From Tausonia pullulans (lineage: Eukaryota > Basidiomycota > Tremellomycetes > Cystofilobasidiales > Mrakiaceae), in NCBI GenBank assembly GCA_951802195.1, contig OX637623.1, forward strand, positions 62,001 through 126,000: a stretch of DNA of 64,000 nucleotides, in the 5' to 3' direction. Position numbers and translations under genes: made by a program. Under the pieces are notes generated by a model, which saw only the letters and a program-made list of their open reading frames with translations, ran no database searches and had not been told where the DNA came from. Shown here in pieces: positions 1 through 11,004 of this stretch; the stretch's first letter is position 1; each line of letters begins with the position of its first letter.

Positions 1-130
1 GCTTGCCTCCCACCCTCCTTCCTCCTCACCATCCCTGTCATCACGAGTGACTAGTGAGTGCGCAACTGTTTATTACTCTTCGTCTCGGCCCACTCACACA
101 GAATATGCCTTCGTTTCATCCTTCCTTCAG

Positions 131-2686
131 TGTCGTCTTCTAAACCTTCGACGTATCTTATCGAACTCAAGCGGGCGATCCTCGCGAGCCCTAACCAGGC
201 GTTGACGCTCCAAGAGGTCGGTCCACTAACCAACCGAGTCTTAGCTCGCTCATTCGTCTATGGCCACGGTCGTCGTTTACGAAGTAGACGTCCACTGCCA
301 GATGACGGGCTCAGCATGACCACACACGCGCGATGAGATCTGACGCTCTCTTTCCTCGCTCTTCTTCTTCACCCCCATCTCCTCACTCGATCAACATCTA
401 TGCGATCTGGCTCCAATCATCTGCAGATCTACGGCGAGCTTGAGCGGACGACTGACTTTTTGAGCACAAAAGGCAAGGGCTGGAAGGTGCGTGACACTCT
501 CGCTGGCTTGTTCGCTCTTGCTTGCACAAGCACATGATTAGCTCTTTCGCGCGTGCGGTCCCGCCAAGAGATGGTGGCTGGATGACTTCCGCTTCATTGT
601 TAAACGAACTTCAAATAGCATTCATTCCGCCACTCATTCCGCCTCATTTTCTCCTTCCGGGTTTCTGCGGGAGAGGTCTCCTGCGGATCCGGCTGACTAG
701 CCCCCTGCCCCCCCTCCACCGGGAGTTGCATCCGTGTGCATGTCTCAAGACCACTCAAAGCCTCTTCTCTCCCCAATGAATGGCCGATTGCTGACACCAC
801 GCCTTTCTTTTGCCTTCCTTCCCCGCGCACCTGTTTGCCCCTTCCTTTGACGCATCACCTTTCACTCTACGTACGCCGCCCTCCTCCATCTTACACGCAT
901 ACGCATTTCCTTCCTCCCCCTGTCTCCTTCCAGAACTCCGTTCGGAATCTGTTGAGCCTCAACCCAAGTTTTCGGGTATGTACATTGTCAAGTGAGCGAG
1001 CGGTGGTGGAGCTCGATGGGACTCGCAAGTCGCCCTCTCCATCACTCCACCTCCACCGCGCGACGCGAAAGGCGGCTCAGGAAGCATTCTAAAGCCTTCT
1101 TCTTCCTGTGTCTTCATTGTCCCATCTCCCCCACACTTATCTATCCTCCCCTCAAACATTCTTTTTCTCTACATTCCCGCCATCAACGCCATCATACTGT
1201 CCTTTCTGCATCCGACGGTCTTTTTGCCTCGGTCGTCTCCCACCTTCATCCCATTCGCCCTTCCCCCCTCCCCCGATCGTCTCTCTTCCCGGCATCGCAA
1301 CATCTTCAGCGCCTCGAGACTGTAGGCGTCGGTCTTAGCGGCCATGGAGGTTCGTTGGCTCTTTCCCATTTACATCACGAATCGGGCACTGTTTTCCAGC
1401 CACTGAGTAGACATCATCGGGTGTGGCGTACCTTTTTGTATCTACATCAAACTGACAGCTGGGGGCCGGTCTTCTTCTTATTCTTCAGGTCAATGGACTG
1501 TTTCCGAAGATGTACGACTTTACCGTTATGCCCCGGGCGCTTCATTAATCTGACCTTCAATATTCTCGCTCCCCCGTTTGACCAGGCCTCGGAAATATTC
1601 ACCCGCCAGCGCAAGACCAAGCGACACATGAGATCTACCAACGTCACGGATGCCTCTCCAACGACGAAGCGCATCCGAAGCGACGACGGTGCCGACGACG
1701 CCATCGAGGGCAGCATTCATGCCGTGAGCCCAGCGAGCAGCGGATCCAGCAGCAAGGCCCGCTCGCCCTTGTCATTCTCGGCCTCTCGGAGCAACAACAC
1801 GACAGCGAAAGCCGCCAGTGGTGTTGCTGCTCGGCAACGTCGTTCGGCGTCTGTGGTCAGTGCTGTTGCGGCACCGCCCGCCATCGTTCTCCCTCCCCAA
1901 TCTGGGAGTGCTCCGACTTCGTGGGCGTCATCCGACTCAAGGTCGACCATTGCCACCACGATATCGTTCGAGCCAGTCTCGAACAGCTGTTCGCCGAGCG
2001 GGTCCTCCCTTCGGTCGCCATCCAGCCACTCGTCCTCCTCGGCTTCCTTTCCGTCCGTGTCGCCTATCTCCGTCAGCCATCTTTCCTTGGAGCTATCTCC
2101 TCAGTCTTACTTCGAAGAACATCATCTCGGTCATCCGCCTCCCCCGTGCTTCGCAACCTCCCCTTCGGAGACGACGCCGTCGCTCCCTCTGTCGTGGCCC
2201 TCCGTCGCCGTTTCCACCCAGCTCCCGTTGCCCCCGCGGCCGTCCAAGTCGTCTCTCACGTTTCTCTGTCACCCTACCGATCTGGATCTCTTCCCGACGA
2301 TGTCGTCTCCGAGCTCGAACTCGCAGATCATCTGTGGCTCAATTTCTCAAGCTTATTCGCCGCCCAAGCCTACGGTCCCCATTTCGGTCCCTACTGCCCT
2401 TGCTTCTGTCACTTCTCATGCCCCTACCATCCCTCCGGTCATGCCGGCCCACTTGTCAGCGGAGAGGAAGCAGCAGCGGCAGGTCGTCGGGTGGGAGGGG
2501 GCCGCCGCGGGCCTGCTCGCTCTTCATACCGCCTCCTGTTACTCAACAGAACTTAACTCGTCTACATTGAGCGATTATCCTCCGAAGGGTGAGAAGCAAC
2601 AGCGACGGCCGCAGCAGGAGCAGCAGCACTCATCGCAGCACGGCCAGGTCGACGCCAAGCAGTCGCACGAGGTTGTTGCGATTTAG
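131..2686 (+). CDS. Forkhead (winged-helix) transcription factor, 5' end missing
   Basis: A nuclear DNA-binding regulator whose forkhead domain appears only after splicing. Readable exons are 131-216, 427-486, 934-975, 1310-1349, 1489-1511 and 1586-2686. Joined, they give the forkhead order: helix 1 (KPSTYLIELKRAILASPNQ), TLQEIYGELER, the recognition-helix segment GWKNSVRNLLSLNPSFR, then GQWTVSED and a basic wing ending TRQRKTKRH. This parallels the canonical K-P-x-Y-S-Y / I-Y / W-x-N-S-I-R-H-N-L-S-L / G-x-W-x-V pattern. About 365 C-terminal residues are Ser/Pro/Ala-rich and look disordered, as in many fungal forkhead regulators. The stop is TAG at 2684-2686. The first readable exon starts inside a codon, and a GTGAGT donor at 55-60 suggests an earlier exon, so the true start lies at or left of the window edge. 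Subfamily is not assignable. Confidence 0.82.
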
Positions 2687-3390
2687 CCCTGACGGGGCAC
2701 ACCCAGCTCCCCTTTCTTTGATTTTTTTCCACTCTCTCTCTTCTCTCTCCTTTTAAGCTCTTTTTTATTCTCTCCAGAGCGTGCAGTATTTCTTGGATTT
2801 GCCTGTGTACATAAAGACACACATGCGCATATCCCTCGCTCAGCTTCATCCATCGTCCAAGATCTGTAATCCTTCTCTCTATCTCTTTCTGGTCCCTAGG
2901 TTGTCTTCCCCTTTGCGTATCTGTACCCTCTTCCTTTTCACACTGCTCCTGCCAAGGACCCCGACTCCTCCATATACACGCGCGCAGCTCGGTGGTCTCT
3001 TTTTTGTTTTCTTTCCACCTCTTTCTCCGCCTTGAATGATATGTGATTTCTCCCCTTTCTGTTCGTCGATCGGCGAGCTTCCCCAAGGCGTATTGCCACG
3101 ACAGGCAAAGAGAGCCTCGAGAGATGAAAGAGGAAGTCTGAGCCGGGCGGCAGGACACGGCTGTCTTCCCTCGGAATTTCGGGCCGGTCTGATTTGCCTG
3201 AACCCCGCCGGGGAGACTCCGCCGCGGGTTCCGGCCCACAATCGAGCAGCAAGACAGAGTTGGACCGAGAGGGCTCTTCATTGAGCCGGCCTTACCTCTC
3301 TTCCTGTCCCGACCTCCCATCTCTCTTTCAACAACCATCCCCACCCCTGCACATCGTTCTCTTCTCCTTTCCCTCTCCTTCTCTTTCAAA
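2687..3390. other. Intergenic: forkhead 3' flank and aldolase 5' flank
   Basis: About 700 bases between two plus-strand genes. The sequence is pyrimidine-rich, with many CT-tracts such as those near 2730-2770 and 3290-3390, typical of upstream regions in this window. Open frames here have no recognisable motif and overlap one another. No TATA box, RNA gene or repeat was recognised. Confidence 0.5.
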
Positions 3391-4800
3391 ATGGTCCCCG
3401 AGCAGCTCAAAAACAACAAGGCAAGCAAAGCGCATTGCTTGTCGTTGTCATCATCGCCAACCTGAATGCCGCGTCTAACCTCGTTGTCCTGCTACCCCTC
3501 GTCTAGACCCTCGAGATCCTCAAGAAGGCGTCCGATGGAGGCTACGGTGTCGTCGCTATGAACGTCAGTTGCCCAGCCCAAGGAGGATGTTGCTAGCGTG
3601 TCGCAGGCAGCCGGACGGGAGGGGCGGCATTGCTGAACGAACTTCTTCCCCCCTCTCTCTTTCCCCCTCCCTTCTTACCTTTTGCTTCTTCAGGTCTACG
3701 ACATTCAGTCTGTCATTGGTACTATCCGGGCCGCCGAGAAGCTTCGTTCGCCGGCCATCATCGAGATCTTCCCCGTTACGCTCAAATACGGCGGCAAGCC
3801 CTTCCTCCGTGCGTCGCTCTCGCCCTTGCTCGCTCACTGGCCGAGAATATGCCGGCTTGTGGATCATTCTTTTGCTGACACTCTTCCCCTGTCTACATGT
3901 ATGCATGCAGAGGCCCTCCTCAGCCTCGCTGCTGAGGCCACTGTTCCCGTCGCGATCCACCTCGACCACGCTACGACGGACGAGGATATCGACCGAGCAC
4001 TCACTTTCGCCGAGGAAGGTGCGCGATGTCCTGGCTTTCAGCACTCTCAGACTGTCAGCTGACCCATTGCATATTGTCCAGGTGTCAAGTTCGACTCGAT
4101 CATGGTCGATTCGTCGCACGCCGATGACGATGAGGAGAACATCCAGATCGTAAGTTTCGCCTGCCTTCTGACAGACAGGACATGCGATTGATCCTGTATC
4201 CTCTATCTCTTCACTAGTCCAAGGGACACATCACCCGTGCCACTGGCCTCGGTATTGCCTGCGAGGTTGAGCTCGGACGGCTGGGTGCGTTGATCTCGCT
4301 TCACATGCGCGCCGTTCTGCCCCCTGACATGACATGACGCTCACCTTCATACAGAGGGAGGCGAGGCTGGACTCCGTGTCATCGCCGACGGCCAGCTCAC
4401 CGACCCGACTAAGGCCGAGCGCTTCATGCGCGAGACGGGAGCGACCCTCCTTGCGCCTTGCATCGGCAACCTCCACGGCCGGTACCTCCAGCAGCCCAAG
4501 CTCCGGTTCGACCTTCTCCGCAAGCTCGACAACATCACCCGTCCCGCTGGCCACTACCTCGTCATGCACGGCACCGACGACCTCCTCGACCCAATCTGGC
4601 TTGAGCAGGTTGCTTGCGGAGCAACGAAATTCAACATTAACTCGTGGGCGAGGGACCCGACGAACGCGTTCATCCAGAAGAGCCTTGCCGAGGGCAAGCT
4701 GGGCATGCCCGAAATCTACGACGAGGCATCCAACATTTACGCGGGCGTCGTCGAGCGTTTCATGAAGCTCCTCGGCTCGGCGGGCAAGGCTGACCAGTAG
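3391..4800 (+). CDS. Class II ketose-bisphosphate aldolase (fructose/tagatose-bisphosphate aldolase-like)
   Basis: Predicted zinc-dependent aldolase of about 296 residues. Exons are 3391-3420, 3507-3563, 3694-3808, 3911-4018, 4082-4149, 4218-4284 and 4355-4800, with all phases consistent. Family signatures: GYGVVAMNVYDIQSV near the N-terminus, the metal/catalytic motif HLDHATT, the FDSIMVDSSH segment followed by an acidic DDDEEN stretch, a G-rich CEVELGRLEGGE segment, and a C-terminal VMHGTDDL...FNINSWARD. The length is nearer bacterial KbaY/GatY-type enzymes (about 285) than the roughly 360-residue glycolytic yeast Fba1, so it may be a paralogue acting on another ketose phosphate. The substrate is not decidable. 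The first intron has a GC donor (GCAAGC) instead of GT. No targeting signal is evident, so it is probably cytosolic. Confidence 0.87.
3421..3506 (+). other. GC-AG intron in the aldolase gene
   Basis: The first aldolase intron begins GCAAGC directly after AACAAG and ends GTCTAG. No GT donor in the neighbourhood keeps the frame from the start exon into TLEILKKASDGGYG. GC-AG introns are a known minor class spliced by the major spliceosome. Confidence 0.7.
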
Positions 4801-5027
4801 AGGGAGGATGGTCTCTGATCGTCGTTTGAGAGCTCCTCCTTGTTGCTTTCGTTCTTAGTGCTTAGTCGGGTGCTTTTCATTTGCTGTTTATGTGTATGTG
4901 TGCGATCATGGTTTTATCGACTTTGCCTGAAGAGCAAGCTCATTGTAGATATCGAGAAGGCGGTGGTTAGTGTTTAAGAAGCGAAGCCAATCGGGTTGAC
5001 TTCGGTCTGACGCGCCACGGGAAAGAC

Positions 5028-8000
5028 ATGTCTTCCCTCTCCTCTTCTTCAACCTCCACCTTCGTTCGGTCCCGTGTTCCTTACTCCGCCCAGAGAGTCA
5101 CTTGCCCAATTCGTTGGATGCTCGTCCGAGCAAACCTGCGGCTCTACCCCTACACTGCCTCGCTCCGCTCGCGCCGACTCGCTTGCGCCGCCGACCCGTC
5201 GTTCCTCTACGCCCAGAGACGGGCTCAGACTTCGGGCGCCGCCGCTCGCTCAGAGCATCGGGAGGAGGGCAAGGACGATGAAGAGCCCCTGGATGAACAG
5301 CCCCACAAGAAGAAAATCCCAGACTGGCTACACCGGCGTCCGATACCCTTGCGGGGGCAGGCCATTGTGACCGAAGGTGCGTCGACAACGCGTCCTGTTT
5401 TCCTCTCTCGCTGCCCATCTGCTCAAATTTCATACAACCCGCTCTCTCAATAGATCCCTTGGCACCCAGGATCAATCCCGTCGCGATCCAGCTGCTCTCG
5501 GCCTCGCTCCATCGGCAGATATTTCCGAACCCCGTCCACCCGTCGCCGCACGAGGACGACATCGACGTCTCGCGCCTGCATCTGGCGGATAACAATCTGC
5601 TCACTCACCAGCCACCGATCCAGGAGCAGATTGACTTCACCCTCCCAGGCCTCAAGGGGAACAACATTGAGGACCATTTCTTTCAACTCGGGGTCGAGGT
5701 CGGTATGGCGGCACGTCGCGCCGGGCCGCTCAACGACAGGCACACTCCGCTGATTTGACCTTTTCTCTCTTTTACTCCAAACTCCTCCTCTCATAGCAAG
5801 CCGAGCCCTATCTAACGCTTGCTGAGGACTTTGCCTTCGCTCCGACGCCCAATCTCCCCGCCCGCTTCTCCCACGTTGCCGGCTGGGTCAAATACGACCC
5901 GTTAACGGGCGAGGCCTCGCGGGTTCGGTACCCCGAGGGTGAGTCAATGCTCACGTTCGACACCGAGGTCCTTTACAAGATCCATCCTTATCCGGTCATG
6001 GCGGCGGCCTGCTCCCCGACGCACTGGTACACATGGCTCTCGCCCTGGCTTGTCGGCGAGTCCGATTCGGTCGAGCACCTCGTCCCCATGGGACCACCGG
6101 ATCAGCCGAGGATCATCGTTGGCCACAACATCGGGTACGATCGGTCCAAGATCCTCGAGGAGTACTCGCTCCAGGCGACCCAAAACCGGTTCCTCGACAC
6201 GCTTAGTTTCCATGCCGCCGTTCAGGGCGTCTCGGGCCCGCAGAGGAACCACTGGCAGGGTTACTGGAGGGACAAGCGGATGGAGGAAAAGAAGCGAGAC
6301 CAAGACGAGGCGACGCTGCGTGAGGCGATTGACGATCTCGAGGACAAAATTGCCAGAGGCGAGACGGAGGAGGTCGTCCTTGAGACGTTCGACGATGCAG
6401 CATCCTACGACGACCCGGACAGCCCACACTTTGTTCTGCCTGGGGAGGAGCCGCGGCAGATTGAGCGGAGGACACCACTCACTGTTGTCCTCGAGCGAGC
6501 GAAACAGGCGCTCAGCCGGCTACCGAAGAAGGCGACTCTCTCAACGCTTAAGCGAAGGCGATCGCTCAAGCTCGACGCTTTTGGCCAGCCGCACGCCGCT
6601 GAGCCAGACTACGACCGATCCGAGGAGGAGATCGACCTGCCCATCGACGGCTCCAAGGACCGCAGGCCCGAGGAGGGCGCCAAGCGGGCATCCAAGACGT
6701 GGGAAGACGTCACAGCCGTCAACTCGCTCGCCGAGGTCTATAAGCTCCACTTCCAAGGCGAGGAACTCGACAAGTCGACCCGCGAGGCCTTTGCGGCAAC
6801 GAACCCCGTCGGAGTACGTCAGGACTTACAAAACCTTCTCCGATACTGCGTGTCGGACGTTCGAGCGACGCACCGCGTCTACAAGAAGGTCCTGCCTCGC
6901 TTCCGACGGACGTGTCGCTCTCCCGTCTCATTCGCGGGAGCGCTCGCGATGGGGTCTCCGATCCTTCCCGTTGATCAGAGCTGGCATGATTATGTCGAGC
7001 GATCCGAGTACAAGTTCCTCGAGATGAACGCCAGCGTTCGCGAGAGGCTCTCGCTCCTTGCCGAACAGGCGCGTGTGAGATGGGAGCCCCCGGCAGACGA
7101 TTGGGTCAAGCCTCGGCCGAGGGACCTCACACCCGAGCTCGCCGAGGAGCTGGCATGCCCCGAGGCTTTTCGGGACGACCCATGGCTGAGTCAGCTCGAC
7201 TGGACGCCTAAGGCCGCCAAGTGGATTCGCTGGGCCAAGGATGCTCATCTCGGAAGTGGAGCGGCTGGGCGTAAGAAGAAGAAGAAGGTCGCCAAGGCAA
7301 GCGGTGGGGGCGGCGGCGAGGACGAAAGCGACCTCGTCCCCTCAGACATGAAGGAGCTCACGGACTCAAAGCTCCTTCCGGGTCTCCTCGACGTCACATG
7401 GAACGGACATCCAGTCATCTGGTCGTACAAGCACGGCTGGATCTGTCGGTACGATTTTGACACGGCTGACCCGGAGGACTTTGAAGACCTTGCGCTCGTC
7501 GAGCCGCTCGAGTTCACCGATCCGCGGGACCAGTCGTTGCATCTCGACTCGGTCTCCGACGACAAGACCGTCGCCTTCTACCCGTTCTCGTTGGCACCCT
7601 CCTTGCCCTCCTCGACCTCGTCAAACTCTTCTCTCATCTCGAAGAAGGCAGCAGGAGGACCGCTTAAAAAGCTCACTCGTGTGTTCGGTAAGACGTTCCT
7701 CAAGACCAAAGCCGGCAAGGAGGGGCTCGAATGCGGCGCTGTTCCGGAGCTGCTTGACTGCATCCGTGAGGACCAGTGGGAGGGTCTCGAGGATAAGATC
7801 CGGGAGGCGCTTGAGCGCAAGGGCGTGCTTGGCGGAGGCGGTGGGACGGCTAATTTGGGGGAGCAGGAGCAAGAGGGTACATCTCGTGTCATTTTCTTTC
7901 CCACTCACGGGCAAGAATTCTGATTGCTCCTCCCTTTCAGATATTTTCGAGCCGGACGATGGCAACCCACCAGAGGAGCCGTCGTCGAACGATGAAGTGT

Positions 8001-10294
8001 CGCCGCGTACGTCTCTCTCTCACTCTCATTATGTCGCAAACACTTCTTCCTAAATCCGCTTCCATATCATAGCTGCCTCCCCGCCTCCCCACTCCCCTAC
8101 CGCAAAGAACGACGAGGACGTTGATGCCAACGAGAATGACGTCGACGTCGACGTCCTCCACTATCCCCCCACTTCAGCTGCCCTCCAAGCCCGCTGGTGG
8201 CCCCAATGGTACCACGACCTCTTCACGCCCAAGCCCAACCAACCCCGTGACGCTATGAACCTCACGGTCCGGACCACATCGGCCGTCGTCCTCCTCCGTC
8301 TGAGCTGGTTGGGCTACCCGCTGTACAAGTCGCGTGAGCATGGGTGGGTGTTCCGCGTGCCGTTGGAGGAGGTGGAGAAGTTGGGGGAGGGAGCGCCTGT
8401 CAAGCCAGTGGAGTTCAGGGAGGCGGAGAAACTGCTGGAGCTCGAGTACGAGGATCGTGAGGCGACGTTGGCGGAGGAGGAGCTAAGGGCGTCGCTTGAG
8501 AGCGTAGGAGAGGGAGGAGATCTGGCGCAAGCAGAGGAAGAGGAGAGGGAGGAAGGATCCATCAAGCTCAAGGGGAACGGCATTTTGTCGCTGGACAAGA
8601 AGAAGCACCCGGACATCGCGCTGATTGCGCTCGTGGACAAGCTCAATGTTGCTTTCATCAAGGTCCCCCACCCGGACGGTGATACGAAGCGCGTGGGTCA
8701 GATGATCGCCAAGACGTCGGTCAAACACACGGAGGAGGGCACATTGACCTCAGAGTACGAGCTTGCGCGGGAGGCGATCCAGATGAACGCCCAGTGCTCG
8801 TATTGGCTCTCCGTCCGAGATCGCGTCAAGGAGCAGATGGTCGTTCACCAGTCGGCGGCACACCCGATGGGCTTCGAAAACGGCTCCGGCTCCAGCTCGA
8901 ATAATCCGGGCCTTATACTCCCGCACGTCATCACAATGGGGACCGTCACGCGCCGGGCGATTGAGAAGACTTGGTTGACGGCGTCGAACGCAAAGAAGAA
9001 CCGCGTCGGGTCAGAGCTCAAGGCAATGGTGCGCGCTCCCGAGGGGTACAAGATCGTCGGCGCTGATGTCGACTCAGAGGAGCTCTGGATCGCATCGCTC
9101 ATGGGCGACGCCCAGCTCGGGTTCCACGGCGCATGCGCGATCGGCTGGATGACGCTCGAGGGGACCAAGTCGACGGGGACAGACGTGCACTCTAAAACGG
9201 CGGCCATCGTCGGCGTCTCGCGCGATGCGGCCAAGGTCTTCAACTACTCTCGCATTTACGGTGCCGGGGTCAGGCATGCAACGAGGCTCCTCCTCGAGGG
9301 TATGAAGCCTCCGGACCCGGCCTTGGCGGAGAAGACTGCCAAGGAGCTCTATATCTCGACCAAGGGCAACAAGATTAGCAACAAGGACGATCACTTTCAT
9401 CAGTTCTGGTTTGGCGGCTCTGAGTCGTATCTCTTCAACGCCATCGAAGCCGTCGCCCGCTCGCAACGCCCGTCGACCCCGGCCCTTGCGTGCGGCATCA
9501 CGACGGCGCTGCAGGAGACCTATCTCCAGGATGCGCTGTCGCACATGACGTCGCGCATCAACTGGGTCGTCCAGTCGTCCGGGGTTGACTACCTTCACCT
9601 CCTCATCGTCGCCGTCGACTACCTCTGCCGAACGCATGCCATCGACGCGAGGTACCTCCTCTCGGTCCACGATGAGGTCCGCTACCTCGTCCGCGACGAG
9701 GACCGGTACCGGCTCGCGTTGGCCTTGCAGATCGCCAACCTCTGGACGCGGAGTCTGTTTGCGTACAGGCTGGGGATGGACGATTTGCCGCAAGGCGTAG
9801 CGTTCTTCTCGGCCGTCGACATCGACAAGGTCCTAAGGAAGGAGGTCGACATGCCCTGTGTCACACCGTCGAACCCGGAGCCTATCCCACCTGGCGTAGC
9901 GATCGGGATCCGGGAAATCCTCGCCAAGTGCAACGCGTCGCTCCGGAAGGAGGAGCAGCCGGGAGACCAGCCGTCGTCGTCTCCCCCTCCGCGACCCCAC
10001 CCGTCCGTGGCGGACCTCATCGCGCGGCTCCCTTCCTCCTTCCACCTCCGCAACCGTAAGCAGCCTGCCCGACTCAAGCCGCAGTCAGCCGGTCACGAGA
10101 AGTGGCAGCGATTTTTCGTTGCTGCGCAGAGTCGGACGGATCTTGCTGATGTCAAGCGAGTGTGGGAGGCGAGTGGGAGGCCGTATGATCCCGTCAGGGG
10201 GATGTACCAGCAGCGGAAGCGGGATGCGTTGAAGTTTGGCGGGAAGGGGTGGAGTGGCAATGGCGGTGGCGGTGGAGGGTGGAAGAAGTTTTGA
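5028..10294 (+). CDS. MIP1: Mitochondrial DNA polymerase gamma, catalytic subunit
   Basis: Family A polymerase that replicates mitochondrial DNA. Exons 5028-5376, 5454-5698, 5797-7876, 7941-8006 and 8073-10294 give about 1,653 residues. The N-terminus is Arg/Ser-rich and poor in acidic residues, fitting a mitochondrial presequence. The 3'-5' exonuclease shows Exo I (MLTFDTEVLYK, near residue 250), Exo II (GHNIGYDRSKI, near 308) and Exo III (YCVSDVRATHRVY, near 548). Polymerase motifs follow: A (VGADVDSEELWIASLMG, near 1242), B (RDAAKVFNYSRIYGAG, near 1296) and C (LLSVHDEVRYLV, near 1444). Motif C keeps the HDE of pol gamma. The protein is longer than usual fungal Mip1 (about 1,000-1,300): the Exo II-Exo III interval carries a charged insertion, the linker holds a Ser/Lys/Gly-rich segment, and the C-terminus ends in a Gly-rich tail. 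Start chosen at the first ATG giving a presequence. Confidence 0.95.
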
Positions 10295-11004
10295 GAGAAC
10301 GGCCGGCGAGGAGGAGGAGCAGCAGGAGGGAAGATGAGCAGCAATCGGTGGTTCCCGTGAGGATAAGGAAAGGGGAGGGTCATGTCTTGTGGTGTGTAAT
10401 GTCTACCCATGTTGTGTTTGTCCTCGTGCTGCGGCGGCGGGCCTGAAGGAAGACGCATGAAAGAATTTCAAGCGAGCGGGACGCATCGTTGCTCGCCACA
10501 AGATGGCCGTGCCTCGAGAGGACGTACGGTGATGGGGTCCGTCGAGCACCCGAAGAAGACGGTGGCGGGCCAATGGCATGGCTTGGGATGCAGAACAAAA
10601 GCAGCTTGAAAGGCCGGCCACGCGCGAGAAGTCTGCTGCTGAGCGTCCGTCGCCTCGCTCTTGTCCCCGCGCTGGCAGGCAGAGAAGACGCTCGACGACC
10701 ACCTGCTCCTCTGCTCCGCCTCTTCGCCGGCCCCTCCCCCTTCTGCCCCGCCAGCCAGCCCCCCGTTCCCTCTCAGCCGCCAAAAGGTCCGCATACAGCC
10801 ACGGCACGTCGCCGTCTCACGCAGCTCGGAGCCTGACACGCATCCCTCCCACCCGGCACGCGCACTCGTTCTCGCCGCTCCCTGCGTTCTTTCTCCCAGG
10901 CCAGGGCCCCCTTCTCACACCGATTTCTTCTCCGAGCCTAGAGGCGACACTCGGCTTCCTTCCTTTCCCGTTCTTTACCCCATCTCCTCTCCCCTCCTCT
11001 TCCA
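10295..11004. other. Intergenic: POLG 3' flank and RLI1 promoter
   Basis: About 710 bases between same-strand genes. The proximal RLI1 upstream part (10680-11004) is strongly C/T-rich on the plus strand. Overlapping open frames on both strands reflect this composition and match no family I know. No RNA gene or repeat was seen. Confidence 0.45.

Noticed and set aside
1818-2570. 250- and 211-codon frames overlapping the forkhead C-terminus
   Set aside because: Compositional shadows in GC-rich Ser/Pro coding sequence. Only the forkhead frame connects through splice sites to a recognised domain.
2562-3428. A 288-codon minus-strand frame in the forkhead-aldolase intergenic region
   Set aside because: Arg/Glu-rich antisense of pyrimidine-rich promoter DNA, overlapping both neighbours, with no family motif.
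5939-7027. A 362-codon plus-strand frame inside the DNA polymerase gene
   Set aside because: Arg/Ser-rich shadow frame. The polymerase frame carries the exonuclease motifs over the same bases.
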